In this document: one piece after another, positions 33,199 through 41,145 of the stretch | Layout of the letters: each line of letters begins with the position of its first letter | Position numbering within the stretch: the first letter of the stretch is position 1 | DNA from: SXRF01 sp039808985 | Lineage (GTDB): Bacteria > Pseudomonadota > Alphaproteobacteria > Rickettsiales > SXRF01 | DNA length: 42,709 bases | Assembly (NCBI GenBank): GCA_039808985.1 | Contig: JBDHUC010000016.1 | Span: forward strand, 1-42,709 | Reading direction: 5' to 3' | Position numbers and translations under genes: made by a program | Notes under the pieces: model-generated | Databases searched by the model: none | What the model was told of the DNA's origin: nothing | The model's input: the letters and a program-made list of their open reading frames with translations, nothing else

Positions 33199-33452
33199 AC
33201 GATTCTATCGTATAAGCGGTTATTCAGGCTGGTAAGCTGATCAACAATGAAAGGCATGGTTAAAACCAGCATAAGAAGCATGGCAAGGACTTTGGGGACG
33301 AAGGTAAGCGTTGCTTCCTGTATCTGGGTCAGGGCCTGGATGATGGCAATAACCAGGCCAACAACTAAAGCGACAATCATTATAGGCGCTGATACCAGTA
33401 TCAGCACATAGATAGCATCGCGCATTACCTCTAACACCTCTGCTGTTTCCAT
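33186..33452 (-). CDS. fliQ: Flagellar export apparatus protein FliQ
   Basis: The 88-residue membrane protein has two transmembrane helices joined by the conserved LVIAIIQALTQIQEATLTFVPK segment. FliQ is a small core subunit of the flagellar type III export gate with FliP and FliR. It follows fliE by five bases, as in many alphaproteobacterial flgBC-fliE-fliQ clusters. fliR and flhB do not follow. Confidence 0.93.
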   Translation of the reverse strand: METAEVLEVMRDAIYVLILVSAPIMIVALVVGLVIAIIQALTQIQEATLTFVPKVLAMLLMLVLTMPFIVDQLTSLNNRLYDRIVHIE

Positions 33453-33457
33453 GTATG

Positions 33458-33772
33458 CTACATCGGCATGCGGATTATATCCTGATATGCGCCAATGACT
33501 TTGTCACGTACGGCGATAACAGTATTTAGCGACAGCTCAGCATTGGTAACTGCCGTTACCAGGTCGGCAAGGTCCACCTTGCCGGTCATAGAGTCCATCT
33601 TCATGGCTTCGCTTTTATACTGTGTGTCAACCGCGCTTTCCAGGCCTTCCTTAAGCAGGTTTGAAAAAGAAGGTTTGTTTGCTTCTTCCTGCGCCGGTGC
33701 ATCTGCAATATCATTTTGCAGCTTTAGCTGGTTGCGATAGGCATTGGCGGCTGATAATGCGTTTACGGTCAT
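33458..33772 (-). CDS. fliE: Flagellar hook-basal body complex protein FliE
   Basis: The 104-residue FliE links the MS ring or export gate to the proximal rod. The C-terminal half carries the family pattern SFSNLLKEGLESAVDTQYKSE...DLADLVTAVTNAELSLNTVIAVRDKVIGAYQDIIRMPM (shown in part), including the terminal IMRMPV-like motif. It lies between flgC and fliQ on the same strand. Confidence 0.94.
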   Translation of the reverse strand: MTVNALSAANAYRNQLKLQNDIADAPAQEEANKPSFSNLLKEGLESAVDTQYKSEAMKMDSMTGKVDLADLVTAVTNAELSLNTVIAVRDKVIGAYQDIIRMPM

Positions 33773-33803
33773 ATATTATCCTTCGGCGCTCATTATATAT
33801 TTT

Positions 33804-34211
33804 TTACCTGAGCAAATCAATGGTTCGCGATAGCATTGATTTTGATACCTCAATCATATTCAGGTTGGCTTCGTAGCCACGCCTTGCTTCGCGCATATCC
33901 ATCATCTCAACGATGCTGTTTACATTGGGATAAAGTACATAGCCCTGCGCATCGGCGGCGGGGTGGCTTGGGTCATACTTCTTTCGGAAATCCGACATAT
34001 CATGTGTGCGCGCAGAAACTTTTACCGTGTTTATGCCCAGCTCCTTATCAAGGCTGTTTTTGAACAAAACGACCTTGCGGCGGTATGGCTCTTCGCCGGG
34101 AGTTCTTCCGGTGGAATCGGCATTGGCGATATTTTCAGAAACCACGCGCAGGCGGTCGCCCTGTGCTTTCATTCCTGATGCTGCAATCGCGAGTGTATCT
34201 GATATTTGCAT
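33804..34211 (-). CDS. flgC: Flagellar basal-body rod protein FlgC
   Basis: The 135-residue proximal rod protein has the typical N-terminal ASGMKAQGDRLRVVSENIANADST and the C-terminal EANLNMIEVSKSMLSRTIDLL heptad helix shared by rod and hook proteins. It has no signal peptide and is exported by the flagellar system. It lies 11 bases after flgB. Confidence 0.95.
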   Translation of the reverse strand: MQISDTLAIAASGMKAQGDRLRVVSENIANADSTGRTPGEEPYRRKVVLFKNSLDKELGINTVKVSARTHDMSDFRKKYDPSHPAADAQGYVLYPNVNSIVEMMDMREARRGYEANLNMIEVSKSMLSRTIDLLR

Positions 34212-34222
34212 ACTCTACCTAA

Positions 34223-34633
34223 TTAGCCGTTGGTTTTTCCTATTGCGGTTTTAAACATATCCACTGATTTGCGGTACAGGTTCAAAACCTTCTGATATTC
34301 CGCCTGGTTTTCGGCGACTTTTGACATTTCTTCCTCTATTGCTACGTTATTTCCGGTCGGGTTACGCTCATATGTGGAGTCGCGATTGATGATTCCTGTT
34401 GCGGAAACAGAATTTCTGGCGCCATTGAAATGCATATTGCTGGTCTTTGCCATATTAAGCTGATGACTTGCGCGTATAAGCGATTTTTTAAAATCCGGCG
34501 CCCTGACATCTCTGGCCTGATAGCCAGGAGTGTCGGCATTGGCGATATTCTGGGCAAGCACGCTCTGACGCTCAGACATATAAGCCATTTTGGATTTCAT
34601 CATTCCAAAAAGTGGTATATTCTCAAAATTCAT
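34223..34633 (-). CDS. flgB: Flagellar basal-body rod protein FlgB
   Basis: The 136-residue proximal rod protein begins MNFENIPLFGMMKSKMAYM and contains SVLAQNIANADTPGYQARDV, the rod-family N-terminal motif, then a MSKVAENQAEYQKVLNLYRKS helix at the C-terminus. The ATG at 34633 is taken because it matches the family start and has TAAGG just upstream. It is the first gene of the flgB-flgC-fliE-fliQ run, reading away from a region with 13-bp tandem repeats. Confidence 0.95.
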   Translation of the reverse strand: MNFENIPLFGMMKSKMAYMSERQSVLAQNIANADTPGYQARDVRAPDFKKSLIRASHQLNMAKTSNMHFNGARNSVSATGIINRDSTYERNPTGNNVAIEEEMSKVAENQAEYQKVLNLYRKSVDMFKTAIGKTNG

Positions 34634-34733
34634 AGCCTTACCGTCTTTGTTGTGTTGTAGGTAAATATTGCCCATCTTGTATGAATGTAACTTATTTTTT
34701 CTCTTATATCCATATAATTTTTTGTATTATAAG

Positions 34734-34772
34734 CTATATAAACAAACTGTATAACCAAACTATATAAACAAA
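34734..34772. repeat. Three tandem AT-rich 13-bp repeats in a divergent promoter region
   Basis: CTATATAAACAAA (34734-34746), CTGTATAACCAAA (34747-34759) and CTATATAAACAAA (34760-34772) follow one another without spacers; the outer two are identical. They lie in the 172-base gap between divergent flgB and the pterin dehydratase gene. They may be regulator sites or contain -10-like elements. No DnaA boxes are seen close by, so an origin is not claimed. Confidence 0.75.
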
Positions 34773-34805
34773 TATGTAGCAAATATAATGCCACCAGGAG
34801 CAAAT

Positions 34806-35123
34806 ATGCTTGCAAAGCAAAAATGTGCATCCGCAAAAGGCGGTGAAGCCATAAATGAAAAAGATGCCAGGTCGATGCTGGGGCAGGTTCCGGGCTGGGC
34901 GTTGGCGCATGGCGGGACCGCGATTTTCCGCAAATATACATTCCCTGATTTTGATAGTGCCTTTGCGCTTGCGGGTAAAATAGCAAAAATAGCGCAGGAG
35001 CAGAACCACCATCCCGATATTAATTTTGGTTGGGGCTATGTGAAAGTACGGCTTATGACCCATGATGTGGGCGGCTTGCACAAGAATGACTTTATCATGG
35101 CCGCGAAGATAAACGAGCTTTAG
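34806..35123 (+). CDS. phhB: Pterin-4a-carbinolamine dehydratase
   Basis: The 105-residue protein has the family core QEQNHHPDINFGWGYVKVRL followed by THDVGGLHKNDFIMAAKI. The enzyme dehydrates 4a-hydroxytetrahydrobiopterin for pterin recycling in aromatic amino acid hydroxylation, although many bacteria keep it without that pathway. The start at 34806 is set by AGGAG five bases before the ATG. It overlaps the 3' end of greA by four bases. Confidence 0.92.
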   Translation: MLAKQKCASAKGGEAINEKDARSMLGQVPGWALAHGGTAIFRKYTFPDFDSAFALAGKIAKIAQEQNHHPDINFGWGYVKVRLMTHDVGGLHKNDFIMAAKINEL

Positions 35124-35593
35124 ATATACTTAATTTCCAGTATTTCGTAATTACGACCACCTTTTGGGGTTTTTACCTCGATCGAGTCGCCTTTTTTCTT
35201 GCCTATAAGGGCGCGGGCGATAGGTGCGGTAATGGAAATAAGGCGCTGGTTTATATCGGCTTCATGTTCGCCTACTATCTGGTAGGTGCTTTCTTCTTCG
35301 CTATCTTCATCAACCAGTTTTACTGTCGCGCCAAATTTCACACTGTCGCAGGCCAGCGATTTTACATCAATAACATCGGCGCGGGAAATCACTGCTTCCA
35401 GCTCTTTAATGCGGCCTTCGATAAAGCTCTGTTTTTCTTTTGCTGCATGGTATTCAGCATTTTCCTTAAGGTCGCCATGCGCGCGCGCTTCGGAGATCGC
35501 TTCGATTATAGCCGGGCGGTCAACTGATTTGCGCTGTTTTAATTCTGCTTCAAGGCGTTCGTAGCCTGCGGTGGTTATAGGGAATTTTTCCAT
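35120..35593 (-). CDS. greA: Transcription elongation factor GreA
   Basis: GreA rescues backtracked RNA polymerase by stimulating transcript cleavage. The 157-residue protein has the N-terminal coiled coil with PITTAGYERLEAELKQRKSV, the acidic tip ISEARAHGDLKENAEYHAAKE, and a C-terminal FKBP-like domain ending ITAPIARALIGKKKGDSIEV. Length and domains are normal. The gene is downstream of carB on the same strand, with a hairpin between them. Confidence 0.97.
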   Translation of the reverse strand: MEKFPITTAGYERLEAELKQRKSVDRPAIIEAISEARAHGDLKENAEYHAAKEKQSFIEGRIKELEAVISRADVIDVKSLACDSVKFGATVKLVDEDSEEESTYQIVGEHEADINQRLISITAPIARALIGKKKGDSIEVKTPKGGRNYEILEIKYI

Positions 35594-35614
35594 TGTACTC
35601 TCCTTTATGTCGCA

Positions 35615-35646
35615 GCAAAAAAATGACCTAAGGCCAAAGTGGCCTT
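35615..35646 (-). terminator. Candidate terminator between carB and greA
   Basis: On the minus strand AAGGCCA pairs with TGGCCTT (plus-strand arms 35630-35636 and 35640-35646) with a three-base loop, and seven T residues follow after AGGTCA. The T run is offset by several bases, so termination may be partial, allowing some carAB read-through into greA. Confidence 0.55.
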
Positions 35647-35669
35647 TTGTCGTGCCTTATTATTTTGAA

Positions 35670-38600
35670 TTAATTATTGCTAAAGTACGATTGTATTGAG
35701 CGTACGTCAAGCCCCCCCCCGGTATTGATCGAGGAGATGGCGCTGGCAATGGCTTTTGCCCCGGCTATTGTTGTGTAATAAGGGATTTTCCCAAGCAGTG
35801 ATGTGCGGCGGATAGAAAATGAATCAGCAACTGATTGTCCGCCTTCTGTAGTATTTAAAACCAGCGCGATTTTGCCGTCTTTAAGCATGTCTACAATATG
35901 TGGCCTGCCTTCGCGCACCTTATTCACAACGTCTACCTTAATTCCCTGTTCGCTTAAATACCGGGCGGTACCACGGGTGGCGATTATGGAGAAGCCAAGT
36001 CCTGCAAGCTCGCGGATTGCAGGTGTTACGGCGGCTTTATCGGATTCCTTGACTGATACGAAAACAGTGCCGCTTTTGGGAATGGTGCTGCCTGCCGATA
36101 ATTGTGATTTGGCAAAGGCGCGCGGGAAATCAGAATCAATGCCCATTGCCTCGCCGGTTGATTTCATTTCCGGCCCCAGTATCACGTCAACCCCGGCAAA
36201 ACGCGCAAAAGGGAATACCGCTTCTTTAACGCAGACATGGGAAATAGTTTTGTGGCTTAAATTAAAATCCTTCATGCTGGCACCGGCCATCAAACGCGCT
36301 GCAATTTTTGCTATAGGGATGCCGATAGATTTGGCAACGAAAGGAACGGTGCGGCTGGCACGAGGGTTTACTTCTATCAAATAAATTTCGCCATCCTTCA
36401 CTGCGAACTGCACATTCATAAGGCCAACTACATTTAGCGCATTTGCCAGCGATTCAGCCTGCTTTTTAATTGTAGAAAGTATTTTATCATCAAGCGAATA
36501 GGCGGGAAGTGAGCAGGCTGAATCACCGGAATGAATCCCAGCTTCTTCTATATGCTGCATTATTCCCGCAACGAAGGTGTTGCCGTCTTTATCGCGCAGG
36601 CAGTCCACATCCAGCTCGGTTGCATCCTGCAGATAGGAATCGACCAGTATCGGGCCATCGCCGAACATTTTTATTATCTCGCCGACATATTGCTCAAGGG
36701 CTGGCCGGTCATAAATTATTTTCATTGCGCGTCCGCCAAGCACGTAAGATGGGCGCACCAGAAGTGGGAATCCGACATTATCCGACTCAGCCATAACCTC
36801 AGAAATATTGCGGCCAATGCCGCTTTTAGGCTGTTTTAGCTTAAGTTTTTCAACGAGTTCGCGGAAGCGGTCGCGGTCTTCGGCGAGGTCGATTGAATCC
36901 GGGGAAGTGCCGATAATTATGTCCTTGCCGAACTCGGCTTCGAGCGCACGCGCCAGCTTAAGCGGCGTCTGCCCGCCGAACTGTACGATAACACCTTTCA
37001 CTTTGCCGCTTTTCTTTTCGGTGTGGATTATTTCGAAAACATCTTCGGCGGTTAGTGGTTCAAAATACAGCCTGTCGGAAGTATCGTAATCGGTGGAAAC
37101 AGTTTCCGGGTTACAGTTTATCATAATAGTTTCGTATCCGGAATCGCGCAGGGCATAAGCAGCATGGACGCAGCAATAGTCAAACTCGATGCCTTGACCG
37201 ATGCGGTTAGGGCCACCGCCAAGGATGATGATTTTTTCCCTGTCGGTTGGGCGCGATTCACACTCGACGCCAATTCCTTCATAGGTGGAATACATGTAGG
37301 GTGTGTCGGATTCAAACTCTGCCGCACAGGTGTCTACACGCTTATAGACTGGTTGGATGTTATATTTTTTCCTCAATTCACTTATGTTCTGTTCGCCAAA
37401 TAAATATGATAACCGATTATCAGAAAATCCCATCCTCTTTAATCGCAAAATATTTTCTGGCTCTAACATTAACATAGCCTCACTATGTCTTTGAGACGAA
37501 AAATCTTTGCTCTTAGTTAAGAATAAAGCCTTAATCTTTTCCTCTTCAGCAACTATTTCAGCAAGCTGGCGCACAAACCATGGGTCATATTTGGCGATAG
37601 CGCAAATTTCTTCAACGCTTACGCCAAGGCGCAGGGCCTGCGCGGCAACCAGCAAGCGGTCGGGTGTTGGGCGCGAGAGTTCGCTACGGGCGGTATCAGC
37701 ATCTTTTATCTCAACTTCATTAAGCCCGGTAAGGCCGGTTTCCAGCGAGCGCAGGGCTTTTTGCAATGCTTCTTTGAAATTGCGTCCCATAGCCATAGAC
37801 TCGCCGACCGATTTCATGGCGGTAGTAAGTATCGGTTCGGAACCTGGGAATTTTTCAAAGGTAAAGCGCGGGATTTTTACCACCACATAATCAATGGTTG
37901 GTTCGAAGCTTGCGGGTGTAACTTTAGTAACATCGTTTGATATCTCATCGAGCGTATAGCCAACAGCAAGCTTGGCGGCGACTTTGGCGATTGGGAAACC
38001 GGTTGCTTTCGAGGCCAGCGCCGAGGAGCGCGAAACGCGAGGGTTCATTTCGATTACCACCATGCGGCCATCCACCGGGTTCACCGCGAACTGCACGTTG
38101 GAACCGCCGGTATCCACCCCGATCTCGCGCAGCACCGCGAAGCTTGCATTGCGCATATTCTGGTATTCTTTGTCGGTGAGGGTGAGCGCCGGGGCGACGG
38201 TTATGGAGTCGCCGGTATGCACGCCCATGGGGTCTAGATTTTCGATAGAGCAGATGATGATGCAGTTATCGGCCTTGTCGCGCACCACCTCCATCTCAAA
38301 CTCTTTCCAACCGAGTACCGATTCATCAATAAGCACTTCTCCAATTGGCGAGGCATCAATTCCGCTTGCGATTATCTGTTCGAATTCCTCGCGGTTATAG
38401 GCGATGCCGCCGCCTGCGCCACCCATGGTGAATGACGGGCGGATGATGGCTGGAAGCCCCACATATTCCATTGCCTTGCGTGCTTCATCGAGCGATTTTA
38501 CTACTGCATTCTTTGGAACTTCCAGCCCGATTTTTTTCATCGCGTCATTAAAAAGCTGGCGATCTTCGGCTTTGTTTATCGAATCCAATTTTGCGCCGAT

Positions 38601-38945
38601 AAGCTCGACATTATATTTTTTAAGCACGCCTGATTCTGCGAGTGCTTTCGCGCAGTTAAGCGCTGTCTGTCCGCCCATTGTCGGAAGCAGCGCATCGGGT
38701 TTTTCCCTGGCAATGATTTTTTCTACCATCTCCGGGGTTATGGGTTCGATATAGGTGGCATCGGCAAGATCAGGGTCAGTCATGATCGTTGCGGGGTTGG
38801 AATTGACCAGTATTACCCTGTATCCTTCGGCCATGAGCACCTTACAGGCCTGGCTTCCTGAATAGTCAAATTCGCAGGCTTGTCCGATAACTATTGGCCC
38901 TGCGCCGATAATCAAAATTGATTTTATGTCAGTTCTTTTTGCCAT
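35670..38945 (-). CDS. carB: Carbamoyl-phosphate synthase large chain
   Basis: CarB makes carbamoyl phosphate from bicarbonate, ammonia (from CarA) and two ATP, for pyrimidines and arginine. The 1091-residue protein has two homologous ATP-grasp halves: ILIIGAGPIVIGQACEFDYSG and IRPSFTMGGAGGG in the first; IILGGGPNRIGQGIEFDYCCV and RPSYVLGGRAM in the second; and a C-terminal allosteric MGS domain. Relative to E. coli CarB, about 15 extra residues (roughly 480-494, SSQRHSEAML) lie before the oligomerisation helix LRLKRMGFS. Near the C-terminus three glycine codons form a run of nine G (complement at 35712-35720). The start overlaps the end of carA by 17 bases. Confidence 0.98.
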   Translation of the reverse strand: MAKRTDIKSILIIGAGPIVIGQACEFDYSGSQACKVLMAEGYRVILVNSNPATIMTDPDLADATYIEPITPEMVEKIIAREKPDALLPTMGGQTALNCAKALAESGVLKKYNVELIGAKLDSINKAEDRQLFNDAMKKIGLEVPKNAVVKSLDEARKAMEYVGLPAIIRPSFTMGGAGGGIAYNREEFEQIIASGIDASPIGEVLIDESVLGWKEFEMEVVRDKADNCIIICSIENLDPMGVHTGDSITVAPALTLTDKEYQNMRNASFAVLREIGVDTGGSNVQFAVNPVDGRMVVIEMNPRVSRSSALASKATGFPIAKVAAKLAVGYTLDEISNDVTKVTPASFEPTIDYVVVKIPRFTFEKFPGSEPILTTAMKSVGESMAMGRNFKEALQKALRSLETGLTGLNEVEIKDADTARSELSRPTPDRLLVAAQALRLGVSVEEICAIAKYDPWFVRQLAEIVAEEEKIKALFLTKSKDFSSQRHSEAMLMLEPENILRLKRMGFSDNRLSYLFGEQNISELRKKYNIQPVYKRVDTCAAEFESDTPYMYSTYEGIGVECESRPTDREKIIILGGGPNRIGQGIEFDYCCVHAAYALRDSGYETIMINCNPETVSTDYDTSDRLYFEPLTAEDVFEIIHTEKKSGKVKGVIVQFGGQTPLKLARALEAEFGKDIIIGTSPDSIDLAEDRDRFRELVEKLKLKQPKSGIGRNISEVMAESDNVGFPLLVRPSYVLGGRAMKIIYDRPALEQYVGEIIKMFGDGPILVDSYLQDATELDVDCLRDKDGNTFVAGIMQHIEEAGIHSGDSACSLPAYSLDDKILSTIKKQAESLANALNVVGLMNVQFAVKDGEIYLIEVNPRASRTVPFVAKSIGIPIAKIAARLMAGASMKDFNLSHKTISHVCVKEAVFPFARFAGVDVILGPEMKSTGEAMGIDSDFPRAFAKSQLSAGSTIPKSGTVFVSVKESDKAAVTPAIRELAGLGFSIIATRGTARYLSEQGIKVDVVNKVREGRPHIVDMLKDGKIALVLNTTEGGQSVADSFSIRRTSLLGKIPYYTTIAGAKAIASAISSINTGGGLDVRSIQSYFSNN

Positions 38946-40095
38946 TTTTTCTCATCATATTCACAAAATCGTCAAACAAATAAGCGCTGTCGTGCGGGCC
39001 GGGGGAGGATTCGGGGTGGTACTGCACGGTGAAAACCGGCTTGCCCTCAACGCGAAGCCCCTCAACTGTTCCATCAAACAGGGAAACATGGGTAACTTTA
39101 ACATATGGTGGCAGGCTGTCTGCCTGCACTGCGAAACCGTGGTTCTGGCTGGTTATTTCCACTGCGCCGGTAAGCAGGTTTTTAACCGGGTGGTTTGCGC
39201 CGCGGTGTCCCTGCGGCATTTTTGCAGTTTTGCCACCGAGAGCCTGTGCAAGTAGCTGGTGGCCAAGGCAGATGCCGAAAATCGGTATGCCGGAATCTAT
39301 AAGTTCTTTGAGTATAGGTGTTGAGTACTGGGCGGTCGCCGCCGGATCGCCGGGGCCGTTGGACAGGAAAATACCGTCTGGCTTGAAGCCCAATATCTCT
39401 TTCGCTGGCGTGGTGGCGGATACGACTTTCACTTTGCATTCGCGCCCGGCAAGGCAGCGCAATATATTAAGTTTTTCGCCGTAATCTATGGCAATCACAT
39501 TATAAATCTGTGGCTTGGTGGAGGCCGGTTTGAAAGAATACTCGCCAGCCGCCCAGTCATAATTCCTGTCAGTGGTGACAAGTTTTGCAAGATCCAGCCC
39601 TTCCATCAACGGATGGGCGCGGAGCTTTTCCTGCGCTTCTTTTAGCTGCACGCTATATTTTTCAGCGGAAACCGGAAATATTGCCGCATTCTGCGCCCCG
39701 TTCCTGCGAATATGGCGGGTGAGGGCGCGGGTATCAACGCCGCTTATGCCGATTAGGTTGTTCTCTATAAGCCAGTCATTGAAATTCTCCTGGCTGCGAT
39801 AGTTCGATGGCTGGGTGATTGGTTCGCGCAGCACCAGGCCACTGGCAAAAACGCGCCTGGCTTCGATGTCATCTGGGTTGCAGCCGACATTGCCAATATG
39901 CGGGAAGGTGAAGGTTATTATCTGCCCCGCGTATGATGGATCAGTCAGGGTTTCCTGATAGCCGACCATGCCGGTGTTGAAGCATATCTCGCCCATGGAA
40001 AATGACTTTGCGCCAATAGCTTCCCCGAAAAATACCCTGCCATCTGCAAGAAGCAGGCAGGCAGTGGCATTCGCAGGTAAAGTAGTATTGTTCAT
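38929..40095 (-). CDS. carA: Carbamoyl-phosphate synthase small chain
   Basis: CarA is the class I glutamine amidotransferase subunit that supplies ammonia to CarB. The 388-residue protein has the N-terminal CPSase domain (LLLADGRVFFG, FNTGMVGYQETLTDPSYAGQI) and the amidotransferase domain with the nucleophile motif GICLGHQLLAQALGG and the His/Glu pair in QYHPESSPGPHDS. It is the first gene of the carAB operon and overlaps carB, indicating coupled translation. The 170 bases upstream hold no other gene. Confidence 0.98.
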   Translation of the reverse strand: MNNTTLPANATACLLLADGRVFFGEAIGAKSFSMGEICFNTGMVGYQETLTDPSYAGQIITFTFPHIGNVGCNPDDIEARRVFASGLVLREPITQPSNYRSQENFNDWLIENNLIGISGVDTRALTRHIRRNGAQNAAIFPVSAEKYSVQLKEAQEKLRAHPLMEGLDLAKLVTTDRNYDWAAGEYSFKPASTKPQIYNVIAIDYGEKLNILRCLAGRECKVKVVSATTPAKEILGFKPDGIFLSNGPGDPAATAQYSTPILKELIDSGIPIFGICLGHQLLAQALGGKTAKMPQGHRGANHPVKNLLTGAVEITSQNHGFAVQADSLPPYVKVTHVSLFDGTVEGLRVEGKPVFTVQYHPESSPGPHDSAYLFDDFVNMMRKNGKKN

Positions 40096-40267
40096 TATCC
40101 AGTGTTTCGGAGGTGATTTTGATTAAATTTGGCGGATATTATGGGCAATACCAGCGCGTGTCAAGGGGCTAAGGCACATATATGGTTTGTTGCCGGGATA
40201 GTAGTTTAGTAAAACAATATAAGCTAAGTTATAGTACGACAAAAATGGTGGTTGTGCAAAGAAGGGT

Positions 40268-40627
40268 TTATTTGGTAGTCAGTTGTACTAGTAGCATCAA
40301 TGTAGCAAAACAGCATGGAATCAGCAGTAAACCAAGTAATTGTACCAATCTATGTTTTTTGAATGACATGCCTTTTGATGACATATAGAGGGTGATAGCT
40401 TTTGTGATAATCCCAGTGATAGCACCAAAGAGTGCGAAAAAATAAATTAATCCGACACCAAACGCCCATTCGCGCCCATTAACATTTTTAGCATCGTAAT
40501 AGCCGAAGATTATAAGACCAACATAAACGGCGGTAAGCAGCGCAAATGTTTTTTTGCCCGGCATAAATTGAATAATCAGAAAGGGAATGAAGTAATATGG
40601 AAGTATTGAAGACATTGCGTGCATCAT
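40268..40627 (-). CDS. Small four-helix membrane protein, unknown
   Basis: The family is not recognised. The 119-residue protein has about four transmembrane segments (residues 8-23, 27-43, 56-78, 92-115) joined by short charged loops (FMPGKK, DAKNVNGREW, SSKGMSFKKHR). There is no signal peptide cleavage site or catalytic motif. AGGG lies eight bases before the ATG. It is isolated between carA and tRNA-Val on the minus strand. Confidence 0.55.
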   Translation of the reverse strand: MMHAMSSILPYYFIPFLIIQFMPGKKTFALLTAVYVGLIIFGYYDAKNVNGREWAFGVGLIYFFALFGAITGIITKAITLYMSSKGMSFKKHRLVQLLGLLLIPCCFATLMLLVQLTTK

Positions 40628-40667
40628 AATTTTACCCTAACTAATAAATTTTTTAGCAAGTGCCAGT

Positions 40668-40745
40668 CCGCCTTCGCCAAGGCTATGTCGCGACAGCCCC
40701 TGCTTAGCTGCTCGTTTTCGACTCGTCTTGCCGAGCCGAAGCTTG
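40668..40745. repeat. Palindromic intergenic repeats beside tRNA-Val
   Basis: The tract contains the perfect palindrome TGTCGCGACA (40686-40695) and the hairpin TTCGACTCG/CGAGCCGAA (40717-40725 and 40732-40740, one mismatch). It also has a CCTTCGCCAAGG unit (about 40671-40682). The GC-rich composition differs from the surrounding AT-rich gap. These resemble the small repeats after lpd in style rather than sequence. Confidence 0.5.
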
Positions 40746-40766
40746 CAGAATGTACCCAGTGTAGGC

Positions 40767-40843
40767 TGGTGGGCGGTAATGGACTCGAACCATCGACCTC
40801 CACGATGTCAACGTGGCGCTCTAACCAACTGAGCTAACCGCCC
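40767..40843 (-). tRNA. tRNA-Val (GAC anticodon)
   Basis: Minus-strand cloverleaf: acceptor GGGCGGT pairs with ACCGCCC, D arm GCTC/GAGC, anticodon stem CCACG/CGTGG with loop TTGACAT (GAC), T arm with GGTTCGAGTCC, discriminator A and encoded CCA. Confidence 0.95.
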
Positions 40844-40885
40844 CCAATCTCCAGCTACGGCGCAGGTTGGTTAGGGCATTACTGC

Positions 40886-41032
40886 TCATGCGCCGCAGGG
40901 CTGGCCAAAACTGAACTGGCCGTTCCCGGTTATTCCTATAGGATAGGCGGCGCTAACTATCAATAATAAATATGCGTAGAACAGGTATTTCGTGATATTT
41001 TCCTTGAATATAAGGGGGGTGTCGCGTAACAC
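40886..41032 (-). CDS. Possible 48-residue membrane peptide
   Basis: A GTG-start frame between the two tRNA genes encodes VLRDTPLIFKENITK, one hydrophobic helix (YLFYAYLLLIVSAAY) and a Gly-rich tail ending FGQPCGA. Codon choice (frequent C in third position) resembles the real genes here. There is no good ribosome site, and the open frame extends back into the tRNA-Arg gene. It may be a real small gene, the end of a decayed one, or chance. Confidence 0.3.
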   Translation of the reverse strand: MLRDTPLIFKENITKYLFYAYLLLIVSAAYPIGITGNGQFSFGQPCGA

Positions 41033-41046
41033 GAAGGGGTTGCTGC

Positions 41047-41123
41047 GATCCCGTAGCTCAGTTGGATAGAGCATCAGCCTTCTAAGCTGGTTGTCGGGGG
41101 TTCGAATCCCTCCGGGATCGCCA
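41047..41123 (+). tRNA. tRNA-Arg (TCT anticodon)
   Basis: Plus-strand cloverleaf: acceptor GATCCCG pairs with CGGGATC, D arm GCTC/GAGC, anticodon stem TCAGC/GCTGG with loop CTTCTAA (TCT), T arm GGGGG/CCCTC around TTCGAAT, discriminator G and encoded CCA. Confidence 0.96.
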
Positions 41124-41145
41124 ATTTGATAATTAATCCTTACTT

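Noticed and set aside
34734..34772. 13-bp AT-rich repeats as a replication origin unwinding element
   Set aside because: No DnaA boxes (TTATCCACA-like) were seen nearby and the neighbours are flagellar and pterin genes, not origin markers.
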